Positions 41,901-50,834 of a DNA stretch of 64,000 nucleotides are shown piece by piece (positions within the stretch are counted from its first letter, which is position 1; each line of letters opens with the position of its first letter). The DNA lies in assembly GCA_900323505.1 (NCBI GenBank), contig OOIN01000011.1, forward strand, positions 496,001 through 560,000. Direction: 5' to 3'. Below the pieces are notes generated by a model that had not been told where the DNA came from, did no database searches, and saw only the letters and a program-made list of their open reading frames with translations. This stretch comes from Ustilago trichophora. Lineage: Eukaryota; Basidiomycota; Ustilaginomycetes; Ustilaginales; Ustilaginaceae. Made by a program: the position numbers and the translations under genes.

Positions 41901-43553
41901 CAATCCCTCAAGCTCTCTGCCATTTTCACTTCTACCGGCGCCCACGCCGTTGCCGTCTCTGGCAGCCGCCCGACCTTGATCTACGCCGACGCGAAGCGAT
42001 TCTCGTACAACTCGCTTAGACACAAAGACCAGCGAAGCGTCGCTACACTGTACTCGGGCCCGGAGCGAGCTTTCTGTGCATTTGCACTGGCCGGATCGGT
42101 ACAGTTGGCTTCCATTGGAGCTTTGAAGCAGCAAGATGTTCGTACTTTCCCTCTGGGGCTGGACCAACCGTTGGCGATTGCGCAGTGGCCCTCTCGAAAG
42201 GTTTTTGCCGTTTGTACGTGGACTTTCTTGCCCCGTGGATCCAGCACAGAGATGGAAAAGCCGAGAGGGGCGGTGCGCATTATGGACCAGATCACGTTGG
42301 AAACGTTGGACGAGATTCGTTTGGATCCCGACGAACGACCGAACTGTATCACTGTGCTACGTGCACAGGGGCACGAAATGCTTGTTGTCGGTACCGGATT
42401 TGTCTCAGCAGACGCTCAAGAAACTACCTCTGGCAGATTGATCGGATACGACGTTTCCCCTTTGGTATCCCTCCCTTCGTCTCGCACCAAGTCGTCATCC
42501 TCGGACCACATCAGTCGGCGGCTAAAAACCCTCTTTTCACATCCCGAAAATGGAAACGTCTACAGTCTTCAACCCATCCGCCATCGTCTCGCTGCCGCCG
42601 TTAACTCCGAAGTCAAACTCTATAGCATTGTCGATCCTCGACCGCACGAAACCATCCCAGCTCCACGAATTTCCGTCCGACAAAGGGGTAGTTGGGCATC
42701 TTCGTTCATCGCATGCAATCTGGCTGCCGTTGTTTCTTCAGTGGAGGATGGGAAGGAGGAGGATCGTGTCATTGTAGGAGATGCGCTAAGGTCGATGAAC
42801 GTCCTCAAAGTAGATGGGATCAGTGGGAGGTTGAGCGAGATAGCGAGGGATTGTGAACCTTTTTGGACCAGTGCGGTGGAGAGTTTGGAAGAAGAGGTTT
42901 ACGTTGGGGCGGATGTAGGATTTAATCTGTTCACTAGTCATAGGGTGCCTCTGGGCGAAGAGGTGAAGGCGAGGTTGAGGAGGGGTAGAGAGAGGGAGAG
43001 TGAGCGAAGTATTCGAGCTTCCGATTCGGCAAGAGGGAAAGAGCAGGAGTATGCGCACGTGATGGAACGTAAAGCAGTCTGGCATTACGGAGACATGATT
43101 AACAAATTCGCTCGAACTTCTCTCGTTCCCACCACCGACAGTAGCTCTTCCAACTCTGCCATCTCACCTCGACTCATGTTCTGCACCGCGGCGGGAGCGA
43201 TTGGTGTCATCGCAATCATTCGCGACGCAGAAGCAGATCTGTTGGCTAGGGTGGAACGAAACATCACCACCACCATCCTCAACCCCCCTCCCTCCTCTTC
43301 TTCTTTGGGAGGTTCAGCAGGGGTGGTGGGAAACATTTCGCATACCGATTGGCGAACCCTGAGGACGGATCATCGAATTTCACCTCCGAGGGGTGTTCTG
43401 GATGGTAAAATCCTGCAAATGTTTATCGATGGTAGACTCAATAGGGAAGAAAAGGAGAAGGTGGTACAAGGCGTCAAGGCGGAGGTGGAGGTAGGAGGAG
43501 TGGAGAGAGAAAGCGTGGAACAAATGGTCGAGATGTTGAGTCAGATTGTTTAG
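38907..43553 (+). CDS. DDB1: DDB1 (UV-damaged DNA-binding protein 1, CPSF-A family)
   Basis: 1548 residues from the ATG at 38907 (MLYVAHAYEPSAILQTLVLP); the frame extends upstream only from a GTG. DDB1 is the triple beta-propeller adaptor of CUL4 ubiquitin ligases and takes part in UV-damage recognition. Alignable blocks, compared with human DDB1: SALSVWIEPFSS to YKGILKVVPL (first propeller), NLGPVVDFVVDD and IVTCSGAGPSGSIREVRSG, HEVSCLDISCL, LLIGLGDGNLISFALNL, SRPTLIYADAKRFSYN, IVGDALRSMNVLKVDG, IARDCEPFWTSAVESLEEEVYVGADVGFNLFTS, and the C-terminal VLDGKILQMFIDGRLNREEK. It is about 400 residues longer than animal DDB1 because of disordered inserts at roughly 284-348, 393-491 and 622-655. Rse1 and Cft1 are relatives, but the order of blocks and the C-terminus favour DDB1. 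Confidence 0.85.
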   Translation: MLYVAHAYEPSAILQTLVLPSFLPTGPCLAVLKHSSVEFLSLAAATADATSANAAAGLLETVQTVTVHARILAAQAVTDPSSAQANNQALLILTDHYQPRLISLAATLNPQNGEVVIKTVATLALDEVARSPAESALSVWIEPFSSTTHHVGQRVALSHVYKGILKVVPLSASATASGSRTDQDQDEIMNDVSQPNAHSRAVQFSQSFGVRLPHPNLLSCAMLSPIDTSSVPAVALLSQSSVPSKIPGFGEPCLPVLSFHSVDVATQDLLPLPWGPPRKPPRSVKDESDDKHLDPQSSSAATQASRDVKTSQKDDKSSTRKKHGPAAMGSKATANDLRKREEEWAKTDLVQCHVPLPFADALGAHLIHALPAHVGGGVLVFSESSILYVPPPANPPVQKAATDSSAQTATLDVTTDTKGKRRKASEGGAIETRRRSSGAQSQQATAKAVDQGSISTTPSNENGKRRRSSVVAPSSSAGSPSKTSASSQARPRLLRVGLPHPVQVVSVVNMEEPTQTQTGSCKTFSVLFGCSSGALNVLRLTLPENNDGDAQMAASFSASPHPKSIRVETLGTTSQPAGPHALSYLGDGLVCVGSATGDSCLYKILEQNASDDTISSLNAQLVTPPSSPTQSRRWRSSQAAAGGASSSRSTSTELPCGGSLLTLETWQNLGPVVDFVVDDGAGGDPSTSSSAQARIVTCSGAGPSGSIREVRSGASIQDISSLPIPNAQDIWSVHAGSSELSKYTVGLLVGFATSTAYLEFDGKGDLVDVTDRLEKAGAKMSVPTLAAATVLDTSLRTLLVRVAGNEASLLRFQDETLTLLHQWTPPVGIEITTASVNPRGQLVMALSDKSLLYLTVEGGALNEVKKIQLDHEVSCLDISCLVSGQAAQFLACGFWQTRTVQVFSLPDLSPVGQSSVVQQSFTAVPRSVLLHRFTSNSQQSDGGQSTKASISNRDAFTPHLLIGLGDGNLISFALNLPNPDSFSRTVGLSDHKTVSLGTQSLKLSAIFTSTGAHAVAVSGSRPTLIYADAKRFSYNSLRHKDQRSVATLYSGPERAFCAFALAGSVQLASIGALKQQDVRTFPLGLDQPLAIAQWPSRKVFAVCTWTFLPRGSSTEMEKPRGAVRIMDQITLETLDEIRLDPDERPNCITVLRAQGHEMLVVGTGFVSADAQETTSGRLIGYDVSPLVSLPSSRTKSSSSDHISRRLKTLFSHPENGNVYSLQPIRHRLAAAVNSEVKLYSIVDPRPHETIPAPRISVRQRGSWASSFIACNLAAVVSSVEDGKEEDRVIVGDALRSMNVLKVDGISGRLSEIARDCEPFWTSAVESLEEEVYVGADVGFNLFTSHRVPLGEEVKARLRRGRERESERSIRASDSARGKEQEYAHVMERKAVWHYGDMINKFARTSLVPTTDSSSSNSAISPRLMFCTAAGAIGVIAIIRDAEADLLARVERNITTTILNPPPSSSSLGGSAGVVGNISHTDWRTLRTDHRISPPRGVLDGKILQMFIDGRLNREEKEKVVQGVKAEVEVGGVERESVEQMVEMLSQIV

Positions 43554-43757
43554 GTTCGTGTGCAGTTGCAACCTTTTTTTTCTTTTACCGACAGATAGAT
43601 GCACGAAAGGGTGTGAGCTTGTGCAGACAGTCAACGTCACTTGTGATGATGAGTTGCATGCAGGAGGGGCAGAGATGCATACAAGGCGCGAGGTTGAACC
43701 AAGCAACGGATGAGGGGAGTTTCTATAACTTTTCAATCGAGAATGATTTTGCAAAGT
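43554..43757. other. Short 3' region between convergent DDB1 and TRS65-like genes
   Basis: 204 bp; T-run right after the DDB1 stop. Both genes end here. Confidence 0.5.
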
Positions 43758-46580
43758 CTAGAACCCAACCGTAGGAGGACAAACATAAACCGATCCCAAA
43801 CCATCCAACACCATCACTTGTTCTCTTTCCCCTTCTGTACGCATCAACCTCAATTGAGGTATATTATGGTATCCCGGAGAAAGACATCGTAAACCCAAAG
43901 ATAATTTTCGACTTTGACCTGGTCCCAGTATACCACGCAAAACCACATTGTCCTGTATCGGTATCAGACCTGTTACAACACCAGCTTGGGTTGTAGTGCT
44001 CGACTTGTCTCTCGCAGTATCAGCATCCATTAGTCTACCTTTGTCGATAGATTCTCGATGCTGCTCAAAACAAGAGCCAAAGTTGACCCAAGATATCTCA
44101 ACATCGCCAAGATTTCCACCTTCAACATTACTCTTGTTGACAAGGCTCAATTCCACCATAACTACCTCTCCTGTTTCAATCCTCATCCCGATTCTATCAC
44201 GCCCATCCACCACAGTAGGAATGGAAGCAGGCGCCAAAAGCACTTTGGCTCCGGTGGAAATCGAACTCATCACCCCATCTTGACCCAAACTCGACTCGAA
44301 CCTTATTGCTCCTTCTCCATCGCCTGAGCCTAAAGCAGTGTGACCGACGCGACGCAGAGTAGAGAGCACCACCAATCCTCCTCCCTCCCTTGCTACAGCA
44401 GGAGGAAGCGCCGACGAATTGGTGCTCGTCATCCAAGGTTTGACCACCTTCGCCACCTCTGGCGCATCGTGCAATGATGCAACGTTGGATTGATAACGGC
44501 GAGTATTGGCTGCTCTAGCTTTTGCTCTTGCCAAAAACCCTCCTCCTTCTTCTTCTTGTACCGCTCCCGGAAGACAGGGAGGAAGCGCTGCTGCCCAAGC
44601 TGTGGTAGAAGAGTTTCGAGCCGAAGAAGTACGGAGAGGAGGAGGAAATCCCATCCCCAACTGTCCTGGTCTAGGAGTACGTGCGTCTTCCACTTGATCG
44701 CCTCCTCTTCGCATTCCCTCTTGTCGGTACCCTTCCAACTGTGCTGCTGCTCGTAGGGCACTTGCAGAGTACTGTCCATTCCCCGCGACCGGTCCACCAG
44801 CAATCATCGGCCTATCCATTCTACCCTTCGCAGGAGGACCACCAGCAATGAACCGCTTCTTCTCTGCATCAGCCAAAACAGGCGTCAGATCGAGCGCGCA
44901 ATTCCATTGCGAATCGAAGCTCTCTCCCATTCCCTCATCTTCTCGAATCGCCTTGGGCCGTCCGGAAACGGTGATGGTTACATTTCTGGCAGTGTTTCCT
45001 CCTCTGGTGACACTTTCTTGTCCCATGTCGGTTTCGACGGAAACGTAAAAGAGCAAGTTGTGCTGGCTACCTCTGGCCAAGTCTATGGGCAGGGTGGATG
45101 TCATAGCTTGCAGAGGTCTCGCCACGACAGCGACAGCGCTGGACGAATCGTTTTGATCCGAGTCCGGGTGGTTGATCTTGATCTGGATGTCGTTGACCGC
45201 AAAAGATGAGTCGGACTCGAATGGGTTTTCAAGTTCAACGCTGAGAACGAGGCTTGTACTCTCGAGCTCTGGTGTAGGCAAGCGACCGTGATGGACGAGA
45301 AACGGATCGTGATGTGTCACAAGTGTCCGCATGCGAACGTTGAGCCCAGTCTTCAAGGGCAAGACGTGTCGTGTACTTCGCTTGTAGATTTGCAATCCTG
45401 CTTGATGCTGCTCCGACTCGGACTGCGAGCGGGTTGCGCCTTGCGAGGACGGTGATTGTGCGAGGTTGGAGCTCGACGATGCGGTACGGCTGGAGAGAGC
45501 AGCGGCAAGGTCCCCGTTGCTATCTGGCTTGGAGAGCGAATTCGAGGAAGCAGCAACAGCATCGGTAGAGAGGGCGTCGTTCCTGCGTTGCTGTATCGCA
45601 CTCAAAGCAGCTGCACCCGATCGTGGAGTGACGACGGTATTGTTACCACCAACGACATCCTTGGGTAGATGGGCGAGATAGGAACCGAGACCATTGGGAC
45701 CGTCGAGACCGAGTGCGGAGGAAGCAGTTGCACGCGCCTGGCTCTGCAAGGGTGATTCATCCGGATAGACGGGACCTTCGTGCAAGGGCGCCAGGAGCGA
45801 ATGTGCAAATCCTGAACGGACAAAGGCACGAGAAGGCGAGCTAGGGAGGAACTGTTCGAGCAGCGCATGGTCTAGACGAAGCGTAAGCGCAGCAGTGATG
45901 GAGAGGAGCGGTTGAAAGGGCGTAGCGATGAAGTTGATGGGAACACGGCAGTGCCAGTGAACGCTCCAATGGTGTGCATCGTGGGTGAGATGGGCACGAT
46001 GCGAAGAGGATGATGAAGCGAGTGGGGAATTAGAGGCCTGAGGGTCAGCTGCATCCTTCAAAGTGCGATGCGGTTTTGGTGGCTGGTTGCCCGCCCAAGC
46101 GTTGGAAAAGGCACGAACGGCAGCATGCTGTGGCTGAGCGGGGTCTGCGTGAGGATTGTGCGAAGGTAGCAGCTGAAGGTGCTCGAATCGAAGCTGTACA
46201 GTCGACAGCGGCTCGTAAGGATTGGTGGATTTGGAGACATGTGTTGAAGAGGAGGACAGTTCGGGCACATAGTCGGTGAAGAGGTTCACGTGAAGACTGG
46301 CCAGGAGAGCGTTGAGATACGGTGGGATGCTCTGGTGGTCGGGGTGTGTGCGGGTTGGCAGTGTAGGTAAGGGAAGAGGACGCGAGAAGTGTTTCCCTTG
46401 TGCGGTCGAGCCGGAAGCGATGGGAAAAAGTGGATCTGAAGGTAGTGTTAAGACTGCTTCGACGTTGAGGACCTCATCGAAAAAGACGACCGATCTGGAA
46501 GTGGACGACGAAGAAGGGAGGTTGAGAGAGAGGCGAGCCTTGGAGAAGAGGTCGGCCAATGCAGCTGCCGAAGAAGGCAT
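43758..46580 (-). CDS. TRS65: Probable TRAPP II subunit Trs65
   Basis: 940 residues, intronless, ATG at 46580-46578 (MPSSAAALADLFSKARLSLNLP). The C-terminal 250 residues look like the Trs65 domain: an Ig-like segment IETGEVVMVELSLVNKSN…GDVEISWVNFGS, then GLIPIQDNVVLRGILGPGQSRKLSLGLRCLSPGYHNIPQLRLMR and a closing hydrophobic strand, the pattern of TRAPP subunits with tandem beta-sandwich domains. The middle holds SLVLSVELENPFESDSSFAVNDIQIKI, another beta-sandwich, and several disordered serine/alanine runs. Trs65 is a fungal-specific subunit of the TRAPP II complex that activates Ypt31/32 (Rab11) at the late Golgi. The call rests on recalled family patterns; a TRAPPC13-like relative is the main alternative. 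It shares a 420-bp bidirectional promoter with BCAT. Confidence 0.6.
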   Translation of the reverse strand: MPSSAAALADLFSKARLSLNLPSSSSTSRSVVFFDEVLNVEAVLTLPSDPLFPIASGSTAQGKHFSRPLPLPTLPTRTHPDHQSIPPYLNALLASLHVNLFTDYVPELSSSSTHVSKSTNPYEPLSTVQLRFEHLQLLPSHNPHADPAQPQHAAVRAFSNAWAGNQPPKPHRTLKDAADPQASNSPLASSSSSHRAHLTHDAHHWSVHWHCRVPINFIATPFQPLLSITAALTLRLDHALLEQFLPSSPSRAFVRSGFAHSLLAPLHEGPVYPDESPLQSQARATASSALGLDGPNGLGSYLAHLPKDVVGGNNTVVTPRSGAAALSAIQQRRNDALSTDAVAASSNSLSKPDSNGDLAAALSSRTASSSSNLAQSPSSQGATRSQSESEQHQAGLQIYKRSTRHVLPLKTGLNVRMRTLVTHHDPFLVHHGRLPTPELESTSLVLSVELENPFESDSSFAVNDIQIKINHPDSDQNDSSSAVAVVARPLQAMTSTLPIDLARGSQHNLLFYVSVETDMGQESVTRGGNTARNVTITVSGRPKAIREDEGMGESFDSQWNCALDLTPVLADAEKKRFIAGGPPAKGRMDRPMIAGGPVAGNGQYSASALRAAAQLEGYRQEGMRRGGDQVEDARTPRPGQLGMGFPPPLRTSSARNSSTTAWAAALPPCLPGAVQEEEGGGFLARAKARAANTRRYQSNVASLHDAPEVAKVVKPWMTSTNSSALPPAVAREGGGLVVLSTLRRVGHTALGSGDGEGAIRFESSLGQDGVMSSISTGAKVLLAPASIPTVVDGRDRIGMRIETGEVVMVELSLVNKSNVEGGNLGDVEISWVNFGSCFEQHRESIDKGRLMDADTARDKSSTTTQAGVVTGLIPIQDNVVLRGILGPGQSRKLSLGLRCLSPGYHNIPQLRLMRTEGEREQVMVLDGLGSVYVCPPTVGF

Positions 46581-47000
46581 GACAGCAGCAGTGCAGACAA
46601 CAGATGTCGAAGTTTTCTATGCTGCTGTTGCGACGACCTATAGGTGGGATGACGATGGTGGACTAGGAGGAGGAGGAGGAGGAACAAGAAGAAGGACAAA
46701 GATCGTGAATGTCAGAGTGAGTTGCGTGTTGGCCTGAGCGCATTTTCGTGCCAATTTGTTAGACCTCACTCTCTGACACTGCAAAATGGCGCCAACGCCT
46801 GGAAAGCGGACCATCGCCGGTTGATAAAGCGGGTGAATGGTTTTATGCATGGCCGAGTCATTGGACCGCTTCTTCTCAAAGTCACAGTTGGTTGCCGAGT
46901 GTCCCGAACGCACACCCACACGACAATCCCAACCCTCTTTGGTCTCTACTACCACCACGACCTTCCCACAACGTACATACACATCTCGACTTTCAGCATC
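46581..47000. other. Bidirectional promoter between TRS65-like and BCAT genes
   Basis: 420 bp between divergent start codons. It contains an ATG at 46845 that is in frame with BCAT (see findings), so part of it may be coding in a longer transcript. No other feature. Confidence 0.55.
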
Positions 47001-48378
47001 ATGTCGGCAACAAACGGTCGCATCGCCACTGCGCCATCGCAATCCATCGACTGGGAAAAGCTCGGCTTCAAGGAGCGTGACGTCAACGGTCTCGTTCGTG
47101 TCACTTACAAGGATGGCAAGTGGGGTTCTCTCGAGATCAGCAAGGACAGCCACTTGAATGTTCACGCTGCTGCACCCTGTCTCAACTACGGCCAGCAGGC
47201 GTTTGAAGGCATCAAGGCCTTCCGATCTGCCACTGGATCCGTCCGAGTCTTTCGTCCCCAGGAAAACTGGAGACGCATGAACTTGAGTGCACGAATGGCA
47301 TCCATGCCCGAGCTGCCTCAGGAGCTTTTCTTGGAAGCCATCAAGGTTGCCGTTGCGCTCAACCTCGAATACGTCCCTCCCTACAAGAAGAACGCTTCCG
47401 GCGGTGCCCTCTACATCCGACCTCTTTTGCTCGCGACTGGTCCCATGCTCATCCTCGGCAGTCCAGACGAATTCACTTTCCTCGTTTGGGTCACTCCCGT
47501 TGGCTCGCTCTACGGAAGCGGTGCTGAAATCCCTGCCGTCGATGGATTTGTGCTCGACACTTTTGACCGAACCGCTCCCATGGGAACGGGTCACACCAAG
47601 CTCGGCGGCAACTATGCTCCCGTTTTCGCCCCCACCGCCGCGGCCAAAAAGCAAGGCTACCCCATCACGCTTCATCTCGACTCGGCCACTCACACCTATG
47701 TCGATGAATTTTCGACATCCAACGCCCTCGCTGTCCAGAAAGAAGGCGATGCCATCACCCTCGTCGTACCCGAATCCACTTCAATCCTCCGCTCTGTCAC
47801 CAAGCTCAGTGTAGTCGAGATCGCCGAGAAGCTCTGCGGATGGAAGGTCGATTTGCGCCAAGTGGCATTCGACGAGCTGAAGGACAACAAGTTTGTCGAA
47901 TTCATGGCGGCTGGTACTGCTGCGGTGAGTGTATCTTGACTTGATGCTCCACACATGCTGGTTATCAAAGAGTACTGACAATTCCAGCTGTTGACATCTC
48001 TTCCGCTTCTACAGGGCATCACACCCGTACGATCCATGTCGTACAACTCGCACAAGCCCCAACTACAGCACGAGAAGCTCTCGCCCGAAGGTCCCAAGTA
48101 CACCTTCCCTTCGGACAACAAGGTGATCCGTATCGACTTTGGAGATGGCAAGACTGCCGGCGAGTGCTCTCAGCGACTGTTTAACGAGCGTAAGTATCTA
48201 CCAAACTAGTGCAATACACGATACCGAACTATCATATGACAGAGCTTGAGAGCTGACTCAGGCTCGAATTTCGACCACTTGTGCAACAGTGACTTCGTAC
48301 CAGTGCGGCGACCAGGAGGACAAGTTTGGATGGCTCTGGCCGGAGCAAGGCATCGTTGCTGAGGATGCCAACCTTTGA
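47001..48378 (+). CDS. BAT: Branched-chain amino acid aminotransferase (3 exons)
   Basis: Exons 47001-47924, 48015-48189 and 48290-48378; introns of 90 bp (GTGAGT…ACAG) and 100 bp (GTAAGT…ACAG). The spliced product has 395 residues, standard for the class IV PLP enzyme that transfers amino groups between leucine, isoleucine or valine and 2-oxoglutarate. Lys200 in GHTKLGGNYAP is the PLP lysine; also visible are LNYGQQAFEGIKAFR, FRPQENWRRMNLSARM, GGALYIRPLLLATGP and FSTSNALAV. The first junction rebuilds AAGTAAGITPVRS and the second gives NELTSYQCGDQEDKFGWLWPE. A second CAG at 47985-47987 would add nine in-frame residues, but the conserved GTAA/ITPV junction favours 48015. From this ATG the protein has no clear presequence; an in-frame upstream ATG could give a mitochondrial form. 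Confidence 0.93.
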
Positions 48379-48970
48379 GCTTTTGGTATCATCTGCAACC
48401 GCCACTGTATTGCGTTACATCCATTCAATCTTAGAACCATCTTGAAACATTGACAATCATGTTGGCATGCCGACCTGTCATCTCGCATTCTTGGCAGTGT
48501 GCATGAGGTTGAGTCTAATACAGGGCATTGCGGCGGTTCGATTTTTGTTTGTATTTGTTAGATTCAAAACGATGTGCACGTGACGCGATGAGAGTGTGAA
48601 TTTGGAATGCCCCTGCAGCGTGTGTCTGTGCCACTCATTTGGAGGATGCGCCTGGACCACTCTTTGTCACACAAGCCAAGACCCGAATCGCAGTTTCTGA
48701 GAGTTTGACTCCATCTCTAGTCTACATTAACACATTCTCACGCTCACCTCTTCCTCCTCGGCACATCCTACAAGTGGTCAACTAACACGGATCATCCGAC
48801 ACTCTCCTCCACGGTGCTGCTAACACCTCCTTCGGCACTGCCATCACGACCACGGCGCGTTCCGATTCCACCACCACCATCGCAGTGGCGCTTGCGCAGC
48901 ACATACACCCTACCTTCAACACACTCTCCCTCTCCCTCTCACTCCTTCGAGAGCGCACATCTAGCCCATC
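48379..48970. other. Intergenic region between BCAT and VMA6
   Basis: 592 bp between tandem genes. The VMA6-proximal 200 bp is C-rich, typical of a leader. No other feature recognised. Confidence 0.5.
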
Positions 48971-50056
48971 ATGGAGATGATCTCATTCAACGTCGATCAC
49001 GGCTTTCTCGAAGGCGTCGTTCGCGGTTACCGAACCTCCCTTCTCACCGCCAACCACTACTCCTCCCTCACCCAATGTGAAACCCTCGACGACTTCAAGA
49101 TGCAACTTCAAGCCACCGACTATGGCAATTTCCTCGCCAACGAACCTTCCCCCATCTCCACCTCCACCATTGCTGAAAAGGCCACCCGCAAGCTCGTCTC
49201 CGAATTCGAGTACCTGCGTACCAATGCTACCCAGCCTCTAAGCAAGTTTCTGGACTACATGACATACGCCTACATGATTGACAATGTCATCCTGCTGATC
49301 ACGGGTACACTGCACGAGAGGGATACTCACGAGTTGCTGGAAAGATGTCACCCCTTGGGAGTGTTTGATACAATGCCAGCTCTGTGTGTAGCATCAACGG
49401 TGGAAGAGTTGTACAACTCGGTACTGGTCGAGACTCCCCTGGCTCCCTATTTCAGGGATTGTATCTCGGCGTCTGATTTGGACGATCTCAACATTGAGAT
49501 CATCCGTAATACCCTGTACAAGGCGTATTTGGAAGACTTCTATCAGTTCTGCAAGTCGCTTGGGGGTACAACGGCAGAAACCATGTCGGAGCTGCTCGCA
49601 TTCGAAGCTGACCGCCGAACCATTAATATCACCATCAACTCCTTCGGTACTTCCCTATCGAAGGAAGATAGAGCACGTCTCTTCCCCAACATCGGAAAAC
49701 TTTTCCCTGCAGGTAACAACATCTTGGCTAAAGCCGACGAGTTGGATCAAGTCAAAGCTGTCTGCGACAACATTCCCGAATATCGTTCCTTCTTTGACTC
49801 TTCTGCTGGAACTGGAACGGGTGGTGCAGCAAGTGGTGGCAGTGGAGGAGAGGCGAACGCAGACATGCTCGAAGACAAGATGTTCAAGTTGGAAGTTCAG
49901 ATGAACAGGATTCTCACCATCACCCAATTCCAATTTGGAATCTTTTACGCTTGGTTAAAGTTGAAGGAACAAGAGATCAGGAGTATCACTTGGATCGCAG
50001 AATGCATCGCTCAGAATGCAAGGGATAGGATCAGCGATTTCATTCCTCCGCTGTGA
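48971..50056 (+). CDS. VMA6: V-type H+-ATPase V0 subunit d
   Basis: 361 residues, intronless (yeast Vma6 has 345). It begins [25 protein letters not shown] and keeps YDNFLANEP-like [82 protein letters not shown] and the C-terminal [35 protein letters not shown]. Subunit d is the peripheral cap of the V0 ring that couples the central stalk to the proteolipid rotor on vacuole and endosome membranes. A glycine/serine-rich loop (about 278-298) is the only divergent part. ATG context is ATCATGG. Confidence 0.96.
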   Translation: MEMISFNVDHGFLEGVVRGYRTSLLTANHYSSLTQCETLDDFKMQLQATDYGNFLANEPSPISTSTIAEKATRKLVSEFEYLRTNATQPLSKFLDYMTYAYMIDNVILLITGTLHERDTHELLERCHPLGVFDTMPALCVASTVEELYNSVLVETPLAPYFRDCISASDLDDLNIEIIRNTLYKAYLEDFYQFCKSLGGTTAETMSELLAFEADRRTINITINSFGTSLSKEDRARLFPNIGKLFPAGNNILAKADELDQVKAVCDNIPEYRSFFDSSAGTGTGGAASGGSGGEANADMLEDKMFKLEVQMNRILTITQFQFGIFYAWLKLKEQEIRSITWIAECIAQNARDRISDFIPPL

Positions 50057-50834
50057 AAAAAAATACCCCCTTTTTTACTATATATATCTCGTGATATCGG
50101 TTCCCTTACGACGCTCTTGCAATACAGGTTTTGGTTCACTGAAGAAAAAAAATTGCTATCGTTGTTGAAGCTTGAAGAAGGTTGGGTTTTAGGTGGCTTT
50201 GGGAGAAAGCGGGATCTCTTGTTTCACAGAGCAGTCTTTTTGAGGAGATTTGGACGTGTTGACACTGCACAGTGTTGAGTGAAGATAAGGAACGCCAAAA
50301 GGACGGAATGTGGCGCAACTTGACTCGATACCAATGATAATGTGAAAGATGGTTTGTGTACAACTGGAGCTAAAAGATGAATGTGGGACTTGAAGGTGAG
50401 GGTTGTAAGGTGTGTTTTAAAACGGAGCTCGAATTCCTCATAGAGAGGCTAAGACAGTGTGTGAAATCTTGGGAAACAATCTTGTTTTCGTGACGGAGGT
50501 TGTCATTGTACCTGCGTAAGGATCACTTACTCACACAGAATGAAAGAGAGCGAACACATGATATACGACACACGCAGATAGAATCCCCCGCCTTTTCTTT
50601 TTTTCACGCTGGTTCTTCCGTGTCGATGCCGTCCTCTTACTGCTCTTCCAAAAGTCAGATGTAGTCTTGCTCGACTGAATGAAACGGAAAACCCCAACGT
50701 GAGTTGGACCATCGCAACGGAAACGAACTGCAGCTTCTTCATAGCCAAAGTCAACATGTCTCCACAGACATACAGACACACAACAACGAAGACAGCTTAG
50801 GAATTTGACTCGAGAAAAGGGCTTCAAATACGGC
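50057..50834. other. 3' region between convergent VMA6 and Zn2Cys6 genes
   Basis: 778 bp with two 3' UTRs. Small frames are not supported; no repeat or RNA gene seen. Confidence 0.5.
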
